Part shown: in pieces, positions 1 through 7,220 of the stretch
Layout: every line of letters starts with the position of its first letter
Position numbering within the stretch: position 1 is the first letter of the stretch
Notes under the pieces: model-generated
The model's database searches: none
Told to the model about the DNA's origin: nothing
What the model saw: the letters and a program-made list of their open reading frames with translations, nothing else
Program-made: the position numbers and the translations under genes
Assembly: GCA_016256075.1 (NCBI GenBank)
Contig: SDVU01000861.1
Span: forward strand, 1 to 10,045
Direction: 5' to 3'
DNA from: Dictyocoela muelleri
Taxonomy: Eukaryota; Microsporidia
DNA length: 10,045 nucleotides

Positions 1-512
1 TTTCAAATATTTACTATTATATAAAAATACAAATACCACGGGAATTTTCAGACAAAAATAAACATCTTTATAACTTACACTTTTATCCTAATAAGATTTC
101 TATATTGCGAAGGTAATTATTTATAATGGAACAGTACCGAAAATTCCTGTAACTACCCGTAAACAATTGTTTTTAAATTCACACGAGTATATTTTCAGTG
201 CTTATTTTTTTACAAATTATTTTCAATTTATTACGGACACAATTAACTGCGAGGGTCTTAATGAAAATAAGTATACATAATTTTGAAAAAAAATAAATGT
301 AGTTTAAATAATTATTAACGAAATTTACAATATTTTTATGTGGCTGGTCATAATTGTCGTTCGGTCATTATTGGGTGCCACAAGTGTTAGCTGTGTAATT
401 AAAAAAAGATTAGATCATAAAGATATAATGCCAATTGTGGCATTATCTTATTATGATTTAAACTAAAAAAAAATAAATTTAAAAATTTAAAAATTAAAAT
501 TAAAAAAAAAGA
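1..512. other. AT-rich intergenic, no gene seen
   Basis: No reading frame in this stretch resembles a protein family, apart from the extreme 3' tail of the transposase remnant that begins to its right. Homopolymer A and T runs dominate. The only ordered structure I see is the palindrome at 425-446, listed separately, and a weak direct similarity between the GGTCATAATTGTCG and CGGTCATTATTGGG stretches near 346-376. It may include the decayed 3' flank of the Merlin element, but I could not find a terminal inverted repeat. Confidence 0.5.
425..446. repeat. Short palindrome downstream of the Merlin remnant
   Basis: The sequence ATAATGCCA is followed by a 4-base loop ATTG and then by TGGCATTAT, giving a perfect 9-bp stem. 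Another AGAT/ATCT pair can extend it across a small bulge. It lies just beyond the 3' end of the transposase remnant on the minus strand. It could be a 3' hairpin or an end of the element, but no partner is seen on the other side, so its role is unassigned. Confidence 0.5.
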
Positions 513-1108
513 TTCTACTACCTTTAAAAGATTTAACATATCGTCAAAAAGATTTTCTTTTAAAGTGTCGATAAAAATGAATAATTCTAAAAAGTTCTCC
601 ACGTCGTCTCTTCTTACATCTCTCTCAGTTTATATTTCCGTTTCTATCATATTGTTGTAAATCTACACGTTTTATGTGTGTATTTCAGTTTCAGGATCGC
701 GAAAATGTATTAATGAGATATCTTCGAGTGACTATAATTTTGTCGAGAAATTAAGATATTGTAGTCTTTCCACTCATCTGTATGTATAACTGAATTAGTG
801 AGTACAGTTTGCCCAATTATCAGCATTAAAGTAGATGAAATTATATCAAGTACCATGTAAGCGTAGTATTTAGAGAATACTGTGTTGTCAGTACCATATT
901 TTTTGCACATTCAGCTCTTGTTTGTGATCTACATCTATATGATTTGGCTTTTATTTTTTTTCATAGATTTCGATAACCTCATTAAACCGCCTAATCTGAT
1001 TTTATTATCATCAAACCACTGTCTTAATTTATACAATCTTTTTTTATATGCATAATACGGGTTTTGATTAAAAAAATAGCTAAAGATGTTGGATTTTTTA
1101 GGTTTGTA
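513..1108 (-). pseudogene. Broken Merlin/IS1595 (ISXO2-like) transposase
   Basis: This is a decayed DDE transposase of the Merlin superfamily, related to bacterial IS1016/IS1595, which would have cut and pasted its own element. Reading the minus strand from right to left, several frames line up with the family order. At 1108-938 there is an N-terminal part containing WFDDNK and GGLMRLSKSM, the position of the zinc ribbon, although the first cysteine pair is absent. At 936-901 in another frame comes RCRSQTRAEC, the second cysteine pair. At 910-710 in a third frame comes IGQTVLTNSVIHTDEWKDYN, with the family's HxDEWxxY catalytic aspartate motif, then NYSHSKISH. At 716-675 FRDPETEIHT matches the DPETGxHTQN motif, followed by a stop where the glutamine is expected. 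At 623-513 the frame with VENFLELFIF and LKENLFDDML resembles the C-terminus. The section between the zinc ribbon and the DEW motif is missing, which removes the first catalytic aspartate. There are at least three frame changes, so it is not functional. The family call is from motifs, not from a search. Confidence 0.8.
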
Positions 1109-1429
1109 TTAATAAAAAATATATAATATTTAAAGGGTTTTCAGGGTAAATTGCTGAATAATTAAAAAAATTTATGTATAACAGAAATAGTGTCTTATAA
1201 TGCACGCATACTTCGTTTAAACATCTCCGATTTACACCTAGAGAAGACTTTCTATTTTGAACAAGCCCCCATATCTTTCTTACAGTATAGACATTGTATT
1301 AAATAAAATTCAATCTTTTTTCCAATAAATAGCGACAAAATTTGTATCTTGCAAATTATTTAGAACTTATAGGAAGTTTTATTGTTTCATTATGCGGCTA
1401 AAAAAATTTATTTACTTTTTTATCTGGGG

Positions 1430-1504
1430 GGTATTATCTCTTTATGATCGCTTTAAGATCATTGTTTTCTTATGATCCCATTTGAAGGTATTATCTCTTT
1501 ATGA
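1430..1504. repeat. Direct repeat, 18-20 bp, 57-bp spacing
   Basis: GGTATTATCTCTTTATGA occurs at 1430-1447 and again at 1487-1504. The next two bases are TC and AC, so the match is 18 bases exact and 20 with one mismatch. The interval contains two more TTATGATC-like or AAGATCAT words. This looks like two units of a 57-bp tandem repeat whose interior has diverged, or a duplication left by an insertion. Its function is unknown. Confidence 0.6.
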
Positions 1505-1649
1505 ACCATATTTATTTTAAAAATTAAATGATTGACTAAAATAATGATTTTAACCAAGATTTTTTACAACAAACATCTAATTTAAAATTGAAACCGTTTG
1601 GAATGGTTTTTTTTTTGAAATTTTTTTTATTATTAAATGTCGAACCACA

Positions 1650-1733
1650 GATCGACATCCACCCCAGATCTACACCCACCCCAGATCTTACAGCCCCAGA
1701 CCAGCGCTTACCTCAGATCATACACACCCCTTA
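1650..1733. repeat. C-rich minisatellite, about 17-bp unit
   Basis: Five head-to-tail units start at 1650, 1667, 1684, 1699 and 1716. They read GATCGACATCCACCCCA, GATCTACACCCACCCCA, GATCTTACAGCCCCA, GACCAGCGCTTACCTCA and GATCATACACACCCCTTA. Units 1 and 2 are the closest and later ones diverge. The plus strand is strongly C-rich, in contrast to the surrounding AT-rich DNA. It lies about 90 bp upstream of the dispersed repeat copy at 1823 and may be part of that mobile unit, but the copy at 9659 lacks it. Confidence 0.65.
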
Positions 1734-1822
1734 TGACTTAAATCGATTGCGCCTTTCTAAAATAAGTTTAATGCAAACGACTGTTGTGTCATTTTTTGAC
1801 AAATCAGCAGTTTTTTACATAC

Positions 1823-2067
1823 TTATATATTACATGTTGACAACATCCATAGCTGCCAACCCGGAGAGCTGTCTCCTACCTTGGATCAGCGACTTTTGGT
1901 CCTCGGTATTGTAATAATACTTCACTTCCTAAGCTACCCAGAATCCCAGCTGTATACGCGATCCTCGTTTTATCAATAACTCAGCAGGATACAGGTAAAT
2001 AGTGGCTTTTCATAAATTTTTATTTTTCACTACTTTTCGCCGAGATTCGTCACCACACGTTCCCCAC
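1823..2067 (+). repeat. Dispersed repeat, copy 1
   Basis: This segment matches 9659-9902 in the same orientation at roughly four bases in five by eye. Long identical blocks include TTATATATTACATGTTGACA, CACTTCCTAAGCTACCCAGA, CCCAGCTGTATACGCGATC, ACTCAGCAGGATACAGGTAA and TTTTTATTTTTCACTACTTT. It is clearly richer in G and C than its surroundings and opens with the palindrome ATGTTGACAACAT. There is no convincing coding capacity. The TGTTG start inside it would suit a lone LTR, and the element could also be the 3' part of a retroposon or a non-autonomous transposon. Neither copy shows clear target-site duplications, so the class is open. Confidence 0.7.
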
Positions 2068-2358
2068 ACCTAGGAGAGCCCCTTCTGCTTCATTGTCATA
2101 TTATATTTGTTTTAATCAGCTATAACACACTGGAAGAACTGTATATTATACTATAATTATATAGTTATAACCGCTTAATGTCAACCACCCATTATTTATT
2201 AAAGAGTGACGTCAGCGGAATTCTAACCACGATTCTTAAATTTTTTCATTCAAGAGTGTTAACCACTGAGGTATCTGGCTCATTTTTTTTACATACTTAA
2301 AACTAAATAAATTTCTGAAAAAAAATTAAATATTATTTTTTTTAAATTCATTGAATAA

Positions 2359-2585
2359 AATATTTGGTACTACAACGGGTTAGAACCCCAAAAAAATTGA
2401 GCTTAAGAAAAAGTAAAAATTTAAAAAAACAATAAAATTTTCTGGTAATTAATAATCATGGAAGCATATTTTTTATTATTCCATGATTTTTAATTACCAG
2501 AAAATTTTATTGTTTTTTTTTATATTTATACCTTTTCATAAGCTCAATTTTTTGGGGTCTCTTACCCGATGTAGTACCGAATATT
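2359..2585. mobile_element. Foldback MITE-like element A (227 bp)
   Basis: This is a nearly perfect hairpin with left arm 2359-2462, a loop of about 17 bases, and right arm 2480-2585. The arms read inward from the ends as TTTGGTACTACAACGGGTTA and, on the opposite strand at the right, TTCGGTACTACATCGGGTAA. Both then run through ACCCCAAAAAA-TTGAGCTTA and AACAATAAAATTTTCTGGTA to TCATGGA at the loop. TA dinucleotides lie immediately outside both TTYGG ends, which would suit a Tc1/mariner-type TA target. There is no coding capacity, so any movement would have needed a transposase from elsewhere. The few mismatches between arms suggest a fairly recent insertion. Confidence 0.85.
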
Positions 2586-3103
2586 GAATTGTCATTTATT
2601 CTCTTTTTAAAAAGAAAAGTTTGATATTTCATAAAAGCATAAAATTTAATAGCATTTAAAAAGCCGGAAATTAAATGATAAAAAATTTATGTATGTTATA
2701 AAGGTTTCATTTCTGATTTTACGCATGTATTTATTAAACATATTGGTGTTTTGTTTTATAAAAAAACATCATATAATTTATGCTAATTCAATTTCAAAAT
2801 AGATGGGAATTTAAAAGTCAATAAAATAAAATAAGATTTTTTAAAAAAATAAAAAAGATTAATTACTTTTCTTAAATTTCAAATATTTTCATACACCAGT
2901 TGTTCTTGACGTGAGAAAAAAATCAGAAAATATATTAAAAATTCGAAATAAAATTAATGATTAAAAAATGTGGAAATTTCAATAAAATTTGAAAATATTA
3001 ATGAAAACTCGAAAGCAACCCCCATGCAGCATCTGAACATTCAGGACCTCAGTAGAAGACCATCGGCTCCGAGCATAAATTTAAATAAAAAAACATTTAC
3101 CAA
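2586..3103. other. AT-rich intergenic, nothing recognised
   Basis: No long reading frame, repeat or RNA structure is evident. A somewhat GC-richer patch at about 3008-3076 (AGCAACCCCCATGCAGCATC onward) stands out from the AT-rich background but matches nothing else in the window. Confidence 0.45.
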
Positions 3104-3836
3104 ACACTCACTTTAAAATCAACTTTTATTATTTGAACGGATCTCTCCGGAGTCCGTCAATATCTAAGTTTGGTTCTACAACGTGTTAGTCACCACCTGT
3201 AAAAATGAGTAAATCGCAATTGGTAAGAGATAGAACATGATTCTTATTTGTAATAAGCTCAAAATGATAAGATAAACTTATATATATAAATATGAATGTT
3301 GGCTTCTACAGATCTTATTTCAGTAAAAATGCTGCTTTGCATTATTTTTACTAAAATAATATCTGTAGAAGCCAACATTCATATTTTCATATATAAGTTT
3401 ATCTCATCATTTTGAGCTTATTACAAATAAGAATCATGTTCTATCCTCTTACCAATTGCGATTTACTAATTTTTACAGGTGGTGACTAAAACGTTGTAGA
3501 ACCCAAATTTTAACGTCTAATAGTCCTCACACAAAATTATTAATTTTTCTAAAGGCAAAAATTTTAGTTTTTTTTGTTTTTTTCAGCAAGAACTCTTAAA
3601 TTTTACCGAAAAAATACCGATGACGTTTAGTCATGTCAAATTGCCTTATTGTAAGCGTGTAATATATATATAAGAAAAATTAAAATGAATAAAGTATCAG
3701 AATTGCAACTTTTTTGTAAAAATATACTAAAAAACGTAAAAACTTCTGAATATTCGAAACAGAGAACTTCGACTGAGATAATATAGTACGATTTAATGTA
3801 AATAAATATAAATAACAGAATTTTAAAGTGAGTGCG
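3104..3836. mobile_element. Possible older inverted-repeat element hosting element B
   Basis: ACTCACTTTAAAAT at 3104-3117 is answered by its reverse complement ATTTTAAAGTGAGT at 3823-3836, with further looser similarity around both (AAACACTCAC on the left against GTGAGTGCGTT on the right). These would be the terminal repeats of an element of about 0.73 kb, with foldback B inserted in its left part. The interior outside B shows no recognisable protein. The match is short for such AT-rich sequence, so the call is tentative. Confidence 0.35.
3169..3507. mobile_element. Foldback MITE-like element B (about 340 bp)
   Basis: This is an almost perfect hairpin centred near 3337. The left end reads TTTGGTTCTACAACGTGTTA then GTCACCACCTGTAAAAAT. 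The right end on the opposite strand reads TTTGGGTTCTACAACGTTTT then AGTCACCACCTGTAAAAAT. The arms continue through GTAAATCGCAATTGGTAAGA, GAACATGATTCTTATTTGTA and GTTGGCTTCTACAGAT to a small loop around 3331-3342. The true boundary may reach a few bases further out on each side, to the nearest TA. It encodes no protein. Its termini resemble those of elements A and C, so I infer mobilisation by the same, unseen transposase. Confidence 0.85.
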
Positions 3837-4040
3837 TTATTTTAAAGATATTTATTTGCAAGAGGAATTAAGAATAAATAATCAGATCTTGTAAACAAAT
3901 TTATCAAAAATGTTTACAACAAATTAAATTTCAAAATTAATTCCTATAACTGATGAAAAATATATAATTTTAAATTGAAATCTTAGTCTCAGTTTAAAGA
4001 AATATAGTTTATTTATAACATACTATATTATCATCAGAGT
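3508..4040. other. AT-rich intergenic with one small open frame
   Basis: No family is recognised. A 33-codon open frame at 3685-3786 on the plus strand starts MNKVSELQLFCKN and has an amino-acid mix like the window's real gene (K, N, S, E rich). It is too short and isolated to call a gene and may be a scrap of one or chance. The right repeat of the tentative older element lies at 3823-3836. Confidence 0.4.
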
Positions 4041-5091
4041 AATATTGTATAAAATTGAGGTTCTGTGTAATTAAAGTACCACCAATATAACTTAGTAAAA
4101 ATAATACATATTGTTTAATTTTACACGAGAATTAAACTTTGTAAAGTTTTTTTTCAGATGATGTACTAGTGAAATATCTAGATTTTATAAATAATCTTTT
4201 TTTTGAATGGTCCGCGTATAAAAATGGGATTACTTAATAAAAAATATAAAAAAAATAAAAAAAAATAATCAGTATCATTGAGTACCGTTATTAAAAAACG
4301 CGTATAATTGGGATAAAAAAAATATATTGGCGCTTCAAATAAAATTGTAGAATACCTTTTACTATATTTTATATTGATTTGAGTTTTTTTTGATGACTAC
4401 ATTATATTTTTTTACTAATTGATTGAAGTTAATTTTTCTGTTCCTTATTTAATATTTAATTAATTATCTTAATTTATATTCATTTATGAAATTATTTTAA
4501 TTTTTCTTCATCAATAATTAAATTAAATCTAAATTAAAAAATCATAAATTATTATAAATTAAAATAATTAGTGAAATGTATAATTTTAAATAAATTTAAC
4601 CAGGAACTTTAAAATTAACTGTAATCAATTAAAAGGAAATATGAAAGTATCAAAAAAAACAAATCAAGATAAAATATAGTAAAACGCATTCTAAAATTTT
4701 ATTTGAGGCGCCAATATATTTTTCAATCCCTATTATACGCGTTTTTTATATAAAGGTGCCTCAATTACACAGATTTTTTTTTAATTTTTTTTTATATTTT
4801 TTATTAAGGAACCCTATTTTTTATGAGCGGACCGTCAAAAAAAAGATTTATAAATATAATTTAGATATTTCACTAGTACATCATCTGAAAAAAAAATTTT
4901 ATAAATAGAATTCTCGTGTAAAAATACAAAAATATGTATTATTTTTTTTACTACGTTATATTGGGGGTACTTTAATACACAGAACCTCAATTTTATACAA
5001 AATATTTTTTTATTAAGAAACATGGCCTCATCTCCGCTGAACATAGATTTTGAGGGGGTGGTTATAACCGTTAAAGAACCCAAACTTCTTA
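4041..5091. mobile_element. Large foldback element C (about 1.05 kb), left end missing
   Basis: The arms are roughly 4041-4520 and 4535-5006, inverted relative to each other. Shared blocks include TGTATAAAATTGAGGTTCTG, GATGTACTAGTGAAATATCT, AATAAAAAATATAAAAAAAA, AACGCGTATAAT and ATATATTGGCGC. The central part is very AT-rich and the arm match there becomes loose. The right arm continues beyond the paired zone to an end at 5084-5091 that reads on the opposite strand TTTGGGTTCTTTAACGGTTA then TAACCACC. This is close to the ends of element B. The corresponding left terminus is not present before 4041, so the element has lost its left end or was rearranged. There is no protein-coding capacity: an 82-codon minus-strand frame at 4835-5083 is simply arm sequence. 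Arm divergence is greater than in A or B, suggesting greater age. Confidence 0.75.
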
Positions 5092-5800
5092 CTTGTTTTA
5101 TATAATTGTTGTTTTATGGTTATAGATAAAAAACAATCCTATGCTTATAAAAATGTTAAGACTAGTAATGAAAACGTAGATAATGATTCTTGTATTTGAA
5201 ACTTATATATATCCGGCTGTCTTAGTGTTTTGGGTTAATACTGTAGGTTGTTTATAGATATAGGTTTTATAACACGTATTACAAAACGACTCGTAAGATA
5301 TGCTTTTAAGATAAAGGATCATTGAAAGGATAGATGTAAAAAATGGCTTTTTAAGGTTGAATATCAAGGAAATTTTTTTGGTTAGTGAAATTATAAAATA
5401 ATTCATTAATAATTAGATTAATATGTCATTTATTAAATTTTTTCGCTTTATTGTCTTTCTGCATAGGTAATAGCATGTGGAACTCCAACAATATTCTTAA
5501 AACATTGTGTAATATAGTTTCTTCTCTATCTAGCGGCCTCTAAAATATCTAAAATAATATGATATTATCCGACAATGCTTATTTTGCATTTATGAGTAAG
5601 GTCGTTAAAATATGCCATTGTAATTTTAACCGATATGTTCTCATTTATCATATATTCAATTTATTTTATGAGGCGCTCAGAAAGGAATATAATATATATA
5701 TATATATGGAAGATTATTCTCAGATTTTAAAGATATGTTATATAATTATACAAAAATATAAGACCCTTTTATTCAGTTAGGGCTTAAATCGAATAAATTT
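5092..5800. other. Intergenic, no gene assigned
   Basis: Open frames of 67 codons (5203-5406, minus) and 73 codons (5559-5780, plus) and a 27-codon frame (5116-5199, plus) exist, but none shows a family signature. A minus-strand stretch at about 5465-5540, containing NYITQCFKNIVGVPHAIT with a stop upstream, looks protein-like and might be a scrap of a lost gene; I cannot name it. A (TA)8 run lies at 5692-5707. Farther right, the inverted pair TAATAATTTCAC near 5803 and GTGAAATTATTA near 5911 was noted. Confidence 0.4.
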
Positions 5801-5938
5801 CTAATAATTTCACGACAAAATCTTAGATTAATTCGATTTATCTAAGAATTTTAAGAAAATTATGATCTTTTTGACCCAAATAGATACCTAATAAAACAAA
5901 CAAAAATCATGTGAAATTATTACGACATTCCCCATACA

Positions 5939-6160
5939 AAGAAGACTAGCTCTCGATACAGTTAGCTCCGAATAAACCGATTCAATATTAAAGCCTCAAT
6001 GATTTATTGCGTTGAGTAGGTAACTTTGAATAAATCGTAATTTATCATATAAGAAGTTACGATTTATTCAAAGTTACCTACTCATTGCAAAAAATCATAA
6101 AGGCTTTAATATCGAATCGGTTTATTCGGAGCTAACTGTATCGAGAGCTACTGGCTTCTG
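5939..6160. mobile_element. Foldback MITE-like element D (about 222 bp)
   Basis: This is a strong hairpin with left arm 5939-6036 and right arm 6047-6160. Inward from the right end, on the opposite strand, it reads CAGAAGCCAGTAGCTCTCGA. The left end reads AGAAGACTAGCTCTCGA, slightly shorter. The arms share TACAGTTAGCTCCGAATAAA, CCGATTC, AAAGCC and AGGTAACTTTGAATAAATCG around a short centre near 6037-6046. It encodes nothing. The ends are unlike those of A, B and C, so it is a different family. A CAG/CTG terminus could suit a hAT-type element, but no target duplication is clear. Confidence 0.8.
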
Positions 6161-6570
6161 AAAAATAAAAAAATATTACCGCCAAAACATTTTTTTATTT
6201 ATACATCCTATTTCAGACAAAAAATATATAAAAATATAATATTTAAAAAAATCATAAATTGCAATAAAAGGCGAATATCTTATTCTACTATAAGATTTAT
6301 CGATTATATTAATTTATATAAATTGTCACAAATTACGGACTAAAATAAACATTTATAAGAATAAAAGAAGTAGATTTATAATTTTAAATGATGAAAACCC
6401 GCTTTAGTTTAGTTGAATTTTTTTAAAAATGGTTTCCTGTGAGCTTTATTTAGTATACTTTTAATCTATCAGAACATTATAAATTATATGCAAAATACTA
6501 AATATTTCTAGATAATATGTAATATTTTGTTTATTATTTTAAGTTTAACTAGATTTTAAGTAGCCTACAT
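6161..6570. other. AT-rich intergenic, nothing recognised
   Basis: This stretch lies between the intact foldback D and its partial second copy. I see no reading frame with family resemblance, no tandem repeat and no RNA-like fold. Confidence 0.45.
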
Positions 6571-6645
6571 TAGCACAAATCATCGGAAGCTTAAATATGA
6601 AATCAGTTTATTCAGAGCTCTTCTGTATGAAGAGCCACTGGCCCC
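6571..6645 (+). mobile_element. Partial, diverged second copy of element D
   Basis: The run from GCACAAATCATCGGAAGCTT through CAGTTTATTCAGAGCTC to GAAGAGCCACTGGCCCC aligns with the right arm of element D at about 6087-6157 (GCAAAAAATCATAAAGGCTT, CGGTTTATTCGGAGCTAACT, GTATCGAGAGCTACTGGCTT). It represents one arm only; no left arm is found. Inside it, GCTCTTC-TGTAT-GAAGAGC (6617-6635) is a perfect 7-bp stem. Just after it GGCCCC and GGGGCC (6640-6663) form another small stem. It is more decayed than D, which suggests at least two rounds of insertion. Confidence 0.65.
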
Positions 6646-6667
6646 AAAATAGATAATGGGGCCGAAA

Positions 6668-6687
6668 ATTATTATTATTATTATTAT
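6668..6687. repeat. (ATT)n microsatellite
   Basis: About seven uninterrupted ATT units. Similar but shorter ATT/AAT runs appear near 7066-7078 and 7100-7112. Confidence 0.8.
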
Positions 6688-6979
6688 CTTTTGTTGATGC
6701 CATATTCCGTATTTACCGATTTTTTTTTGATGGTGTATCTAAGGAAGAGTAGAACGAATATTCATACTAAAAAATTAACATAATTTTTTAGACTTTATTT
6801 GATAATAAGTCGCAGTCTTTTGTTTACAATCGAGGTTTTCCGTCAAGGCTAATCACAAAAGTGACGCCTTTTTGCAAAAATTGAATAAATAAATCACAAT
6901 TTAGCACAGTTACATATCTAACAATGTTCACAAATTGGAACATACAACAGTAAAATAAATTTAAGATTATAAAATTTTC

Positions 6980-7167
6980 GGATCAGTCCCATTATTTCCC
7001 CCCGAAGCGATCAGTCCCATTATTTCCCCCCGAAGCGATCAGTCCCATTTTTCTCCCTACAGGGGTTAATAATAATAACTTTTAAATTTAAATAAGAATA
7101 AAAATAATAATAAATTTTAGATCAGTCCCATTTTTTTCCCCATGGGGGGAAATAAAGTGACTGATCC
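6980..7167. mobile_element. GATCAGTC repeat array with inverted ends (188 bp)
   Basis: Three tandem 28-bp units start at 6981, 7009 and 7037. The first two are identical (GATCAGTCCCATTATTTCCC then CCCGAAGC), and the third is altered after GATCAGTCCCATT. A fourth GATCAGTCCCATTTTTTTCC starts at 7120 and runs straight into its own inverse, GGGGAAATAAAGTGACTGATCC, ending at 7167. The block therefore begins with GGATCAGTC and ends with GACTGATCC, with TTTCCCCCC against GGGGGGAAA further in, as a small element with terminal and subterminal repeats would. The middle (7066-7119) is AT-rich filler. There is no coding capacity. It could instead be a local satellite with one inverted unit. Confidence 0.6.
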
Positions 7168-7220
7168 AAACATATGATAAACATCTTTTTCTTTTAATAT
7201 ACAAATATTTCAAGTTTGTG

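Larger units (their letters stand above)
1109..1822. other. Intergenic with short repeats, no gene supported
   Basis: This stretch holds an 18-20 bp direct repeat (1430-1504) and a C-rich minisatellite (1650-1733), both listed separately. The rest is AT-rich with long A and T runs and no recognisable coding signal. An open frame of 108 codons from 1588 on the plus strand crosses both the minisatellite and the dispersed repeat that follows, so I do not treat it as a gene. Confidence 0.5.

Noticed and set aside
37-161. Inverted pair GGAATTTTC / GAAAATTCC
   Set aside because: Only nine bases match and the flanks do not extend the pairing; expected by chance at this composition.
1588-1914. 108-codon plus-strand open frame
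   Set aside because: It runs through the C-rich minisatellite and into the dispersed repeat, and has no family resemblance; the repeat copy at 9659 does not keep the frame as a gene.
2163-2190. TTATAACCGCTTAATGTCAA similarity to the right end of element C
   Set aside because: The partial match needs several gaps and lacks the CCAAA terminus, so it is not a convincing second end.
4835-5083. 82-codon minus-strand open frame
   Set aside because: It is made of the right arm and terminus of foldback C, is low in complexity, and is explained by the element.
5203-5406. 67-codon minus-strand open frame
   Set aside because: No motif, composition near that expected by chance, no neighbour to support it.
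5559-5780. 73-codon plus-strand frame starting MILSDNAYFAF
   Set aside because: ILSDN recalls an integrase catalytic motif, but nothing before or after it fits such a domain and the remainder is low-complexity, including a (TA)n run.
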